DNA of 34,609 nucleotides from an uncultured Pelagibacteraceae bacterium (lineage in GTDB: Bacteria; Pseudomonadota; Alphaproteobacteria; Pelagibacterales; Pelagibacteraceae), in contig CACJIJ010000017.1 of NCBI GenBank assembly GCA_902593445.1, forward strand, positions 1 to 34,609, in the 5' to 3' direction. The translations under genes and the position numbers were made by a program. Shown here in pieces: positions 1 to 7,991 of this stretch. The notes beneath the pieces were generated by a model, which worked only from the letters and a program-made list of their open reading frames with translations, made no database searches and was not told the origin of the DNA. Each line of letters opens with the position of its first letter. Position 1 is the first letter of the stretch.

Positions 1-1531
1 AATCAGAGATTTTTTCACAAACTTTTAACTCTACAAATTTTGCTTTATTAATTACAGCTTTAAGCTCTACAATTTTAAGGAGTTTTTGGGCAAAAGACTC
101 GTCAGTTAACGTAACTTTCCATTTAATTGCACTTTCTCTAAGTCTCTGTCTAGACATTTCTAAAAGACCAAAATTGCTTATCCTACCAATTTGAATTCTA
201 GCTCTATCAGTTCTGCATTTTTCCTTAAGTTTTTTCTCTACTAGTCTTCTATTTGAATAGCTAAGCATATCAATAAAATCAATAATTATTAAACCTGATA
301 GATCTCTTATTTTAATTTGTCTTGCAATTTCCTCAGCTGCTTCAATATTTGTGTCAAGAGCAGTACTCTCTACATTTTTTCCCTTAATAGAGCTACCAGA
401 GTTAATGTCAATTGATACCAAAGCCTCTGTTGGGTTAATAACCAGATAACCACCTGATTTAAGCTTGATCTCTGAGTCAAAAATTTGATTTAATTTTTGC
501 TCAATATTTTCTTCAATAAATAAAGGCACTTTACCTCTATATTTTTTTACTTTTTTAACACTAGAGGGCATCATTATTTTCATAAAAGATTGTGCCTTTT
601 TATAACCTTCGTTTCCTTCTATTATTATATTTTTGGTATTATCATCAAACATATCTCTTAAGGTTCTTTTAATTATTTCACTTTCTTGATGAATTAATGA
701 TGGTGCAATTGAATTAATTGCATTTTCTTTTATTTGGCTCCAAGTATTTATCAGAGTTGTTAGATCATTATTAATTTCGTTTTTAGTCTTATTTGAACCT
801 GCTGTTCTGACAATTAAGCCCATTTCTTTGGGTATTGCAATTTCATTTAAAATTGTTCTGATTTTTTTTCTATCAGCTGGGTTAAAAATTTTTCTTGAGA
901 TACCACCACCTTTAGGGGTATTTGGCATAAGCACAATATATTTACCTGCAATAGAAATGAAAGTACTTAAAGCTGCTCCTTTTTGACCTCTTTCATCTTT
1001 AATTACTTGTACAAGGATTACTTGATTAGGCTTGATAACTTCCTGAATTTTATATCTTTTAAATTTAAATTTATTTTCTTTTTTTTCTTCTTTATTATCT
1101 TTAATCGTAAGACTTTCTTTTTCAATAGAATTGTCTTCTACTTGTTCTATGGTTTCTTTTTCAATAGGATCATCTATTTCTAATTTTCCTTCTGCTATAT
1201 TTTCCTCTTCTTTAGCCTCTATTTCTTTAGAGCGTTCTTCTCTAACTTTTTTTTCTTCTTCTTTAATTTTTTCTAAATCAGCTTTGGGAATTTGATAATA
1301 ATCTGACTGAATATCATTAAATGAGAGAAATCCATGTCTTTCTCTTCCAAAATCAATAAATGCTGCTTGTAAAGATGGCTCTATTCTGCTTACTTTACCT
1401 AAATAGATATTATTTTTAATTAAGTTATTTTTTAAACCTTCGTATTCGTAATCTTCAATATTTTCGCCAGATTTAAGAACAACCCTTGTTTCATTAGGAT
1501 GCGAGGCATCGATATATAAATTTTTTTCCAT
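1..1531 (-). CDS. rne: Ribonuclease E/G, 3' end cut by the window edge
   Basis: Endoribonuclease of the RNase E/G family, which cleaves single-stranded A/U-rich RNA in mRNA decay and rRNA/tRNA maturation. I translated the minus strand from ATG at 1531-1529; 510 codons are visible and the frame is still open at base 1. The N-terminus has the first half of the S1 RNA-binding domain (NNIYLGKVSRIEPSLQAAF, then FGRERHGFL). A long Lys/Glu-rich insertion of about 80 residues follows, then the second half of S1 (ERGQKGAALST). The catalytic DNase I-like region is clear from RDLSGLIIIDFIDM and the following DRARIQ and EMSRQRLR motifs. It is divergent from mrcA, as in many alphaproteobacteria. RNase E versus G cannot be settled because the C-terminal scaffold lies outside the window; the S1 insertion favours the E type. 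Confidence 0.93.
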   Translation of the reverse strand, partial: MEKNLYIDASHPNETRVVLKSGENIEDYEYEGLKNNLIKNNIYLGKVSRIEPSLQAAFIDFGRERHGFLSFNDIQSDYYQIPKADLEKIKEEEKKVREERSKEIEAKEEENIAEGKLEIDDPIEKETIEQVEDNSIEKESLTIKDNKEEKKENKFKFKRYKIQEVIKPNQVILVQVIKDERGQKGAALSTFISIAGKYIVLMPNTPKGGGISRKIFNPADRKKIRTILNEIAIPKEMGLIVRTAGSNKTKNEINNDLTTLINTWSQIKENAINSIAPSLIHQESEIIKRTLRDMFDDNTKNIIIEGNEGYKKAQSFMKIMMPSSVKKVKKYRGKVPLFIEENIEQKLNQIFDSEIKLKSGGYLVINPTEALVSIDINSGSSIKGKNVESTALDTNIEAAEEIARQIKIRDLSGLIIIDFIDMLSYSNRRLVEKKLKEKCRTDRARIQIGRISNFGLLEMSRQRLRESAIKWKVTLTDESFAQKLLKIVELKAVINKAKFVELKVCEKISD

Positions 1532-1633
1532 AATTGAGTAAATGTAAATTTCATTAGTAATAAAGTTTTTATAAAATTTTGTTTCAATTTCTTGCCATAT
1601 CTTTAACAAATTCCAAGATATAATGGAAATAAA
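1532..1633. promoter_or_regulatory. Divergent rne/mrcA promoter region
   Basis: This 102-base gap is the only non-coding DNA between the start codons of rne (minus) and mrcA (plus), so both promoters should lie here. A perfect TATAAT at 1619-1624 sits nine bases before the mrcA ATG. If it is a -10 box, the mrcA transcript would be nearly leaderless. The closest -35-like hexamer, TTGCCA at 1592-1597, is 21 bases away, which is too far for a standard promoter. Assignment of individual elements is tentative. Confidence 0.35.
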
Positions 1634-3970
1634 ATGAATAAATTTTTAAGAAATATCTTTATTTTAATTACTTCTTTTATTCTTTTATCAAGTATTTTGA
1701 TAATAAGCATCTTGTGGACTTATTCAAATGACTTACCCGATTATAAATTTCTAAAAAATTATAAACCTCCGGTTTCTAGCAAAGTTTACTCTGGAAATGG
1801 TGAATTAGTAGCTGATTTTTCAAAGGAAAAAAGAGTATTTGTTCCGTTTAATTCAATTCCCAAAAATGTAATTAACTCATTTTTATCCGCTGAAGATAAA
1901 AATTTTTTCAAACATCCTGGCGTTGACGCGAAAGGTGTTATTAGAGCTATAATAAATAATATTTCTAATATCATATCCTCTAAAAGGCTAGAAGGAGCAT
2001 CTACAATTACCCAACAAGTAGCAAAAAACTTCTTATTAACAAATGAAGTAAGTTTGAATAGAAAAATAAAGGAAGCAATTTTAGCTTTTAGAATTGAAAG
2101 AGCTTTATCAAAAGAACGAATTTTAGAGCTATATCTTAATCAAATATATTTAGGAAGTGGAGCATATGGTGTAGCCGCAGCAAGTTTAGAATATTTCGAC
2201 AAATCTATACGAGATTTAAATTATTCTGAGGCAGCCTTATTAGCCGCATTACCAAAAGCACCCAGTAGATACAATCCTTATAGAGATCTTAAAGTCGCAA
2301 AATTTAGAAGAAATTTAGTATTAAATAATTTGTTAGAAAATAATTATTTGACTTTAGAATGGTATAAAAAACTTAAGAACGAAGACATAAAATTAAAAAA
2401 AAATAAAACAATTTTTTTAGAGGATGCACAATATTATATTGAAGATGTAAGAAAAAATGTAATTGAAACTTTTAGTTTTGATAAGATTTACAAACAGGGC
2501 TTTAACATAAATACACCTATTGACTTAAGTTTACAAAAAATAGCAACAAAATCTTTGCGACAGGGATTAATTTCCTATGATCAAAGAAAAGGATGGAGAG
2601 GTCCTTTGACTAATAAGCCTTATAATTCTGAATGGAGTCAAGGATTAGATGAATACATTTTAGAAAATTCAGTGGAATGGAAAATAGCAATTGTAAAAAA
2701 AATAAATAAGTTTTCAGTAAATATAGAAACACAAGATAATATTAATGGTATTATAAAATATAGAGATATTTCTTGGACCAAAAAAGAATTAAACGATCTA
2801 TTAAAAATAGGGGATGTAATTTATGTCAAAAACCTAAAAGATAATTTATTTAGTTTAAAACAGTTACCAAAAGTAAATGGGGGAATTGTTGTGATGGATC
2901 CATTTACAGGAAGGGTTTTGGCGTTAAGTGGTGGTTTTAGTTTTAAAAAAAGTGAATTTAATAGAGCAACACAAGCAAAAAGACAACCTGGCTCAGCATT
3001 TAAACCATTTGTTTATGCACTAGCTTTAGAAAATAATTTCACACCAACTTCATTAGTATTAGATGCACCATTAGTTTTAGATCAGGGAGATGATTTAAAA
3101 ATGTGGAAACCCGAAAATTATGGGAAAAAATTTTATGGCCCCTCAACATTACGAACAGGATTAGAGAAATCGAGAAATTTAATGACTGTAAGAATTGCCC
3201 AAAGTATAGGTCTAGAAAAAATTATCAATTTTTCAAAGGCATTAAAAATTTATGATAATCCTGAAGAACTTTTATCTATATCTTTGGGATCTGCTGAAAC
3301 TACGTTATTAAACCTTACGTCTGCCTATTCGGTTTTTATAAATGGTGGAAGACTTGTTGAACCAATACTTATAGATAGAATTCAAGACAGTGAGGGAAAT
3401 ACAATATTCAATAATGATAAAAGAAAATGTGTTAATTGTGATCAAATTTCATATTTAACTAATGACTATCCAGAGATCAAAAACAACTATAAGCAAATTT
3501 TTTCTCCAGAAACAGCTTTTCAAATGACATCAATATTGGAAGGAGTTGTTCAAAGAGGTACTGCTAAAAAATTAAAAGATCTAAATTTAAATATTGCAGG
3601 TAAAACTGGCACAACAAATAAAAATACGGATACTTGGTTTATAGGTTTTACTTCAAATTTACTTGTTGGTGTTTATGTTGGATCTGATAATCCAAGCCCT
3701 CTAGGAAAATTTGAAACTGGATCTAAAACAGCTTTACCAATCTTTAAAAACTTTATTAAAGATTCGGTTAAGAAATCAGATGCAAGACCATTTAAGGCTG
3801 CTAAGGATACAGTAATGATGGTAGTTGATCCTCTAACAGGTCAAAAAGCGAAATTTACATCAAAAAATACAATAATTGAGGTATTTAAAAAAGAAAATAT
3901 ATTCGAAGGTAAAGTTCGTTATTCAAATTCAGATAGATTAGATTCAAATAATATATTAAAGTTTTATTAA
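1634..3970 (+). CDS. mrcA: Penicillin-binding protein 1A (bifunctional glycosyltransferase/transpeptidase)
   Basis: Class A PBP of 778 residues that polymerises lipid II into glycan strands and cross-links the peptides in the periplasm. An N-terminal membrane anchor lies at about residues 8-30. The GT51 domain follows: EDKNFFKH at 87-94 with catalytic Glu87, the GASTITQQ motif at 121-128 and ERILELYLNQIYLG at 161-174. The transpeptidase domain has all three active-site motifs: SAFK with nucleophile Ser454, SRN at 513-515 and KTGTT at 657-661. The length is usual for alphaproteobacterial PBP1A. Its TAA overlaps the prfB ATG (TAATG), so the two genes are probably co-transcribed. In many alphaproteobacteria an amidase gene (amiC) lies between rne and this gene; there is no room for it here. 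Confidence 0.96.
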   Translation: MNKFLRNIFILITSFILLSSILIISILWTYSNDLPDYKFLKNYKPPVSSKVYSGNGELVADFSKEKRVFVPFNSIPKNVINSFLSAEDKNFFKHPGVDAKGVIRAIINNISNIISSKRLEGASTITQQVAKNFLLTNEVSLNRKIKEAILAFRIERALSKERILELYLNQIYLGSGAYGVAAASLEYFDKSIRDLNYSEAALLAALPKAPSRYNPYRDLKVAKFRRNLVLNNLLENNYLTLEWYKKLKNEDIKLKKNKTIFLEDAQYYIEDVRKNVIETFSFDKIYKQGFNINTPIDLSLQKIATKSLRQGLISYDQRKGWRGPLTNKPYNSEWSQGLDEYILENSVEWKIAIVKKINKFSVNIETQDNINGIIKYRDISWTKKELNDLLKIGDVIYVKNLKDNLFSLKQLPKVNGGIVVMDPFTGRVLALSGGFSFKKSEFNRATQAKRQPGSAFKPFVYALALENNFTPTSLVLDAPLVLDQGDDLKMWKPENYGKKFYGPSTLRTGLEKSRNLMTVRIAQSIGLEKIINFSKALKIYDNPEELLSISLGSAETTLLNLTSAYSVFINGGRLVEPILIDRIQDSEGNTIFNNDKRKCVNCDQISYLTNDYPEIKNNYKQIFSPETAFQMTSILEGVVQRGTAKKLKDLNLNIAGKTGTTNKNTDTWFIGFTSNLLVGVYVGSDNPSPLGKFETGSKTALPIFKNFIKDSVKKSDARPFKAAKDTVMMVVDPLTGQKAKFTSKNTIIEVFKKENIFEGKVRYSNSDRLDSNNILKFY

Positions 3971-4026
3971 TGGATAATAATTATCAAAATTTTAAAGATG
4001 AGGTTTTAAAGATAAATAAAAAAATA

Positions 4027-4042
4027 CAGGAGTATCTTTGAA
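4027..4042 (+). promoter_or_regulatory. prfB: RF2 autoregulatory +1 frameshift site
   Basis: The sequence CAGGAGTATCTTTGAA reproduces the classic prfB recoding signal. It has an internal Shine-Dalgarno-like AGGAG, three bases of spacing (TAT), the slippery CTT codon and an in-frame TGA. When RF2 is scarce, the slow UGA lets the ribosome slip from CUU to UUU and make full RF2. The base after TGA is A, where the canonical site has C. The reading frame after the shift encodes good RF2 sequence for another 115 codons, which confirms the site. Confidence 0.93.
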
Positions 4043-4377
4043 AAAAATAAAATCCATTCAAAACTGCTATCTTTAAATTCAGAAATGCTGAGTGCCAATT
4101 TTTGGCAAGATAAAAATAACTCTCAAAAAGTAATTAAACAAAAAAAACTTTATGAGGATTTAACCAATTCCTTAAATAATGCAGTTGAAAAATTAAAAGA
4201 TTTAGATGATTTGAATCAATTAGCAATAGAGGAAAAAAACCTGCCAGTTCAAAAAGAGGTTTTACAGAACATAAAGAATTTAAGAAATGAAGTAAAAAAA
4301 AATGAAATTAAGTGTTTTTTATCTAGTGAAGCAGATTCTTTGAATTGTTACATAGAAATACATGCTGGTGCTGGTGG

Positions 4378-4385
4378 TACAGAAT
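4378..4385. other. Breakpoint joining prfB to the GH4 gene (microhomology)
   Basis: RF2 coding homology runs rightward to 4384 (GGTE). GH4 coding homology on the minus strand runs leftward to 4378 (LCHSV). The overlap TACAGAA is used by both genes, the typical signature of an illegitimate or template-switch join. Both genes lose their 3' parts here in tail-to-tail orientation. No transposase, terminal repeat or tRNA lies at the point. It may be a real inversion/deletion, or a multiple-displacement-amplification or assembly chimera. Confidence 0.8.
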
Positions 4386-4896
4386 GACAAAGTCCAACAT
4401 ATTTAAGCTCAGGTGCAAATTTAGACAATGCTAAACAATTAATTGCCATAGGATTAACATACTGCAACATAGTTGCGCTTGGACAAACTTCATTCATATT
4501 TTTTGCAACTGACAATAAAGCGGGGACAGTTCTTAATCCTCTCATGATTCCACCTATTCCTAAAGTGTCACCAATAGTTTGTTTTAGTCCATACTTTGCC
4601 GGAATTTCAAAATCAATAACTGTAGAGGGCTCATAACCTCCTATTTGAAACATTAATATTACAAAGTCAGCTCCACTAAGTGCTTTTTTTTGATTTTTTT
4701 CGATTATAATCTTTGGATTTGCACCTATTGATTTTGAAACTTTTTCTGCAACCAAATTTGAGGTTTTTAATCTTCTATCATCAATATCTTGCAAAACTAT
4801 TTCACAGTTACTGAAATTTTTTTCAAGCAGAATATCTGTAAGTATATTTTTCATAAATACAGTGCTTCCTGCTCCAATAAAAGTAACTTTAATCAT
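4378..4896 (-). pseudogene. Glycoside hydrolase family 4 (alpha-galactosidase-type), C-terminally truncated
   Basis: GH4 enzymes hydrolyse glycosides by an NAD- and Mn-dependent redox mechanism in the cytoplasm. The N-terminal NAD-binding motif TFIGAGSTVF (residues 5-14) and the motifs DADFV-like GADFVI, QIGGYEPSTVIDFE, GIMRGLRTVP and YVNPMAIN closely match the MelA-type alpha-galactosidases. The frame keeps the first metal ligand, Cys170 in LCHSV, and then leaves homology at 4378. The second ligand (His in the NHM motif) and all of the C-terminal domain are missing: about 173 of roughly 430-450 residues remain. Start chosen at ATG 4896, one base after the upstream permease stop; an in-frame TTG at 4917 would overlap that gene. 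It is the last gene of the ABC operon, so the sugar imported is probably an alpha-galactoside or related glycoside. Confidence 0.88.
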
Positions 4897-4897
4897 A

Positions 4898-5749
4898 CTA
4901 ACCTTTAGTTGCTCCAAGAGTTAATCCAGCAATAAAATGTTTTTGCATTAAAAAAAACATAATAACAGGAGGTATCGCAGCAACAATAGATCCAGTTGAT
5001 AGCAAGTGATAAGCTGTAATCCATTGACCATTTAATGATTTTAATCCAGCAGTAATTGGCATTGCATGATCACCTTGTATTAAGACGGTTGCCCAAAAAT
5101 AATCGTTCCATATAAATGTAAAAATTAAAACACACAGTGCTGCTATAGCTGGTCTAGTCAAAGGTAATATTATCTTCCAAAATATTCTAAATTCAGATGC
5201 TCCATCCATTCTCGCAGCCTCGATAAGCTCTTGAGGTAACGCTTTAATAAAATTTCTCATAAAAAGTGTGCAAAAACCTGTTTGAAAAGCTACATGAAAT
5301 AAAACCAATCCTGTAATAGTGTTGTACAGACCAATTTTAAAAGTCAGATCTCTAACCGGTATCATTAAAATTTGAAATGGAACAAAGTTTCCAGCTATAA
5401 AAATAAAAAATATTATTAAATTTGTCTTAAACTTATAATTCGCAAGAGCAAAGCCAGTCATACAACTTAAAGCAACCGCTCCTAACATTGTTGGAATAGT
5501 TACTTTAAAACTATTTAGAGTGTATTTGATCATTGGAGTGTTAGTGAAAACATCGTATAAATTTGAAAAAAGTAAAAATTCACTTGGAGTTCCCCACATA
5601 TTTCCAGCAGTAATATCTCCCAAACCTCTTATTGATGTCATTAAAATACCAAAAATCGGTATCAACCAAATAATTAATGAGATAGGTAAAAATATTTTAT
5701 AAATATATTGATTTACGATTGGTCTTTGATGAATTGGAGTAGGGAACAT
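4898..5749 (-). CDS. Carbohydrate ABC transporter permease, MalG/UgpE type
   Basis: Inner-membrane subunit of a CUT1-family sugar importer, 283 residues with about six membrane spans. The cytoplasmic EAA loop that docks the ATPase is visible as ELIEAARMDGASEFRIFWKIILPLTRP, followed by more spans and a C-terminus of the LTLGATKG kind typical of MalG proteins. It follows the MalF-type permease with no gap and is followed one base later by the GH4 gene. The ATPase it needs is not encoded in the window. Confidence 0.92.
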   Translation of the reverse strand: MFPTPIHQRPIVNQYIYKIFLPISLIIWLIPIFGILMTSIRGLGDITAGNMWGTPSEFLLFSNLYDVFTNTPMIKYTLNSFKVTIPTMLGAVALSCMTGFALANYKFKTNLIIFFIFIAGNFVPFQILMIPVRDLTFKIGLYNTITGLVLFHVAFQTGFCTLFMRNFIKALPQELIEAARMDGASEFRIFWKIILPLTRPAIAALCVLIFTFIWNDYFWATVLIQGDHAMPITAGLKSLNGQWITAYHLLSTGSIVAAIPPVIMFFLMQKHFIAGLTLGATKG

Positions 5750-6670
5750 TTAGTTATTATCCTCCCTCTCGTTTCGATACATTCTGTATATAAAAAATAA
5801 AATATAAAACATCATTATTGTAAACAAAACAGTTGCTATTGCTGACCCGTATCCCATTCTGTAACCGTATTCACTTAAAGCTTGCTCAAACATGTAATAC
5901 GCTAACACATTTGAATAACCATAAGGTCCACCTTGAGTCATTATTGCCACCATATCAAAACTTCTAAGCGCACCAATCACAGTTACTACAATTGCTAAAA
6001 AGGTAGCGTGCCTTAGTTGCGGAAGCACTATATTCCAAAATAAATGAAATCCTTTGGCGCCATCCATTCTTCCAGCCTCAATTTGTTCTGGGTTAATATT
6101 GTTAAGTCCTGTTAAATATAAAATTAAACAATAAGCAATTTGTGGATATAGACCTGCAAATATTATCCCATAAGTTGCAGTATTTTCATTTGCAAGAATT
6201 GAAAATCCTTCTAATCCAATAAAATTTAGAAAGGGTGCAATAACCCCATAATTTGGTTGGTAAAACCAAGTAAAAATAAGTCCAATGACTACTTGAGAAA
6301 TAACAAATGGAAAAAAAAATAGAGATTTAATTAATCTAATTCCAAAAACAATTTGATTTAAAAATATTGCTAGTCCTAAGCCAATAGGAACTGCTAACAT
6401 AAAAAATATTAACCATTTAAGATTATTCCAAAGTGAAATATAAAAATATTCATCATCTAAAAGTTCAATGTAATTTTGAAGACCAACATATATAGATGGA
6501 GATAATCCATCCCATTGATAAAAAGAAATGCCAATAGATACAAATATCGGTGCTATTACATAAATGGAAAAAAATATTAATCCTGGAGCTAGAAAAATCC
6601 ATGGGCTTATTTTAATTTGATTTTTTTGCCACCAAGTAATTCTTTTAGCTTTTGGATTATTTAGTTCCAT
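5750..6670 (-). CDS. Carbohydrate ABC transporter permease, MalF/UgpA type
   Basis: First permease of the CUT1 sugar importer, 306 residues with six or so hydrophobic spans starting near residue 25 (WIFLAPGLIFFSIYVIAPI). The EAA loop reads EQIEAGRMDGAKGFHLFWNIVLP. It abuts the MalG-type gene exactly and lies 76 bases downstream of the binding-protein gene. That gap contains a strong hairpin, so expression is probably lower than that of the binding protein. Confidence 0.92.
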   Translation of the reverse strand: MELNNPKAKRITWWQKNQIKISPWIFLAPGLIFFSIYVIAPIFVSIGISFYQWDGLSPSIYVGLQNYIELLDDEYFYISLWNNLKWLIFFMLAVPIGLGLAIFLNQIVFGIRLIKSLFFFPFVISQVVIGLIFTWFYQPNYGVIAPFLNFIGLEGFSILANENTATYGIIFAGLYPQIAYCLILYLTGLNNINPEQIEAGRMDGAKGFHLFWNIVLPQLRHATFLAIVVTVIGALRSFDMVAIMTQGGPYGYSNVLAYYMFEQALSEYGYRMGYGSAIATVLFTIMMFYILFFIYRMYRNEREDNN

Positions 6671-6705
6671 ATAGTTATATTTTAAAAATTGATGAAATCG
6701 AATTT

Positions 6706-6737
6706 TTAACTGAGGGGCCAGTAAGCCCCACAGTTAA
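6706..6737 (-). terminator. Hairpin between the binding-protein gene and the permease genes
   Basis: On the minus strand TTAACTGTGGGGC, a six-base loop and GCCCCTCAGTTAA form a 13-position stem with one T-T mismatch. It lies directly after the binding-protein stop and before the permeases. An A-rich run, not a U-run, follows. It therefore looks more like a 3'-end stabiliser or partial attenuator than a full intrinsic terminator. Confidence 0.65.
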
Positions 6738-6746
6738 GCTAAAAGT

Positions 6747-7991
6747 TTATTTATAAACTTTTTGACGTACTTTTTCTAATCTTTCTAAGATTTTTTGTCT
6801 TCTGTCAGGATTAGACATATATTCTTGAAAGCCTTTCATACCCTCTGATGCCATTTGAGCTGGAGCATCTCTATCGTAGAATTGCGCCATTGCATAAGCA
6901 TTATTTAGCATATTCAATCCTGCTTTTAAGAATGGATCTCCTTTTTTAACACTAGAGTTCTTGTTAATAGGAAGTTGACCTAATATTTTATTGATCTCTT
7001 CTTGCACATCTGCTCGAGACATAAATATTAAGAAACGCTTAGCATCAGTTTTATTTTTAGCTTTAGAAGGTATATGCACAGTGTCCGTAGGTGCTTCTTC
7101 AGCCATTGGGATACCTGGTGTGATTTCAGGGAACTGGAAGAAACCTAAATTAGAATCTCTTAAGCCAGCCTCTTTTAAAGGAGCAACAGCAAAGTTACCC
7201 ATCACATACATTGCTGCTTCACCGTTCACCATAGGAGTTAAAGCTTCTTGCCAACTAAGTGCTGCATGATTTTCTAAGAAGTAACCAGGCTTTACAAGCT
7301 CATCCCATTTATCAAATACTGCTTGTACTTTTGGATCTGTGTAAGGAACCTTACCTAGTGTTAAATCCATATGGAACTCATAGCCATTTGTTCTAAGATT
7401 TAAATAATCAAAAACACCAGCTGTTGTCCAAAGATACTTTGATCCGATTGTAATAGGTGTAATACCTGCAGCTTTTAACGTAGCGCATGCAGCTACAAAA
7501 TCATCCCATGTTTTTGGTACAGATATTCCATTTGCTGTAAATAAATCTTTCCTGTAATACACGCCCCACTGATAATAAGTGTAAGGAATACCCCATTGCT
7601 TACCACCAATCGTCATAGATTTTTTAGCATGCTCCATATTTTCAGAAAGGTTTCCGTCTACCCAACCTGAGTCTTTCCAAATATCAGAGACATCTTCAAA
7701 CAAACCTGCTCTTACAAATGGTAACATTCTATTTCCAGCATACCAGTTTGCAACATCAGGTGGATCAGTGTTTAAAAAATTTCTTATGGATTGTTTGTAA
7801 CCTTCATGGTCAAAAACATTCCATTTTACTGTGACGTCTGGGTTCTCTTCTTCAAATTTTTTAATAATATATTCAAAAGCTTCTTTTGGTGCTGCATCAG
7901 ATGTGTCTGTATTTATCACCAAAGTACCAGCAAATGAAGTTGAAGAGATTATTCCAAACATCATTATTAATGAGATAATAACCTTTTTCAT
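6747..7991 (-). CDS. Sugar ABC transporter, periplasmic substrate-binding protein (family 1)
   Basis: Periplasmic binding protein of 414 residues in the MalE/UgpB class that delivers a sugar to the permeases encoded downstream. The signal peptide MKKVIISLIMMFGIISSTSFA has a Lys-rich start, a hydrophobic core and a cleavage site after SFA. The mature protein has family hallmarks: FEEENPDVTVKW near the start, WYAGNRMLPFVRAGLFEDV, KTWDDFVAAC, and GEAAMYVMGNF in the second half. A good ribosome binding site (AAAGGAGC) precedes the ATG. Substrate cannot be read from sequence; the linked GH4 gene points to a glycoside. Confidence 0.93.
   Translation of the reverse strand: MKKVIISLIMMFGIISSTSFAGTLVINTDTSDAAPKEAFEYIIKKFEEENPDVTVKWNVFDHEGYKQSIRNFLNTDPPDVANWYAGNRMLPFVRAGLFEDVSDIWKDSGWVDGNLSENMEHAKKSMTIGGKQWGIPYTYYQWGVYYRKDLFTANGISVPKTWDDFVAACATLKAAGITPITIGSKYLWTTAGVFDYLNLRTNGYEFHMDLTLGKVPYTDPKVQAVFDKWDELVKPGYFLENHAALSWQEALTPMVNGEAAMYVMGNFAVAPLKEAGLRDSNLGFFQFPEITPGIPMAEEAPTDTVHIPSKAKNKTDAKRFLIFMSRADVQEEINKILGQLPINKNSSVKKGDPFLKAGLNMLNNAYAMAQFYDRDAPAQMASEGMKGFQEYMSNPDRRQKILERLEKVRQKVYK

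Larger units (their letters stand above)
3970..4387 (+). pseudogene. prfB: Peptide chain release factor 2, N-terminal fragment with programmed +1 frameshift, truncated at a junction
   Basis: RF2 terminates translation at UGA and UAA. Frame one runs from ATG 3970 (overlapping the mrcA stop) for 23 codons to an in-frame TGA at 4039-4041. Shifting +1 at CTT_TGA continues the protein (EKNKIHSKLLSLNSEML...) through the coiled N-terminal domain to the conserved HAGAGGTE at 4361-4384. RF2 should then continue for about 230 residues with the SPF-type stop-recognition and GGQ motifs. Here the frame ends at TGA 4385-4387 and the following DNA is the 3' side of an opposing GH4 gene. Only about 138 of the usual 360-370 residues remain and GGQ is absent, so this copy cannot work. 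Because the organism uses TGA stops, an intact prfB must exist elsewhere or the junction is artificial. Confidence 0.9.

Noticed and set aside
983..1183. 66-codon plus-strand open frame rich in Phe/Ile/Tyr
   Set aside because: It is antisense to the charged insertion of RNase E; its Phe/Ile composition is the mirror of Lys/Glu codons.
4339..4387. Loss of RF2 because UGA is recoded as an amino acid
   Set aside because: Several intact genes in the window end in TGA at the expected family length (9114, 21077, 24401), and the prfB frameshift site itself relies on UGA as a stop.
4085..4387. Independent 100-residue gene starting at ATG 4085
   Set aside because: It is the post-frameshift part of prfB; RF2 homology continues upstream through the CTT_TGA site.
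4378..4400. Insertion sequence or integration site at the prfB breakpoint
   Set aside because: No transposase, integrase, terminal inverted repeat, target duplication or tRNA end is visible on either side.
4897..4917. TTG start at 4917 for the GH4 gene
   Set aside because: It would overlap the permease by 20 bases and add residues outside the family; ATG 4896 begins exactly at the conserved NAD-binding strand.
6991..7269. 92-codon plus-strand frame inside the sugar-binding-protein gene
   Set aside because: It is antisense to a well-supported family 1 binding protein and has no domain.
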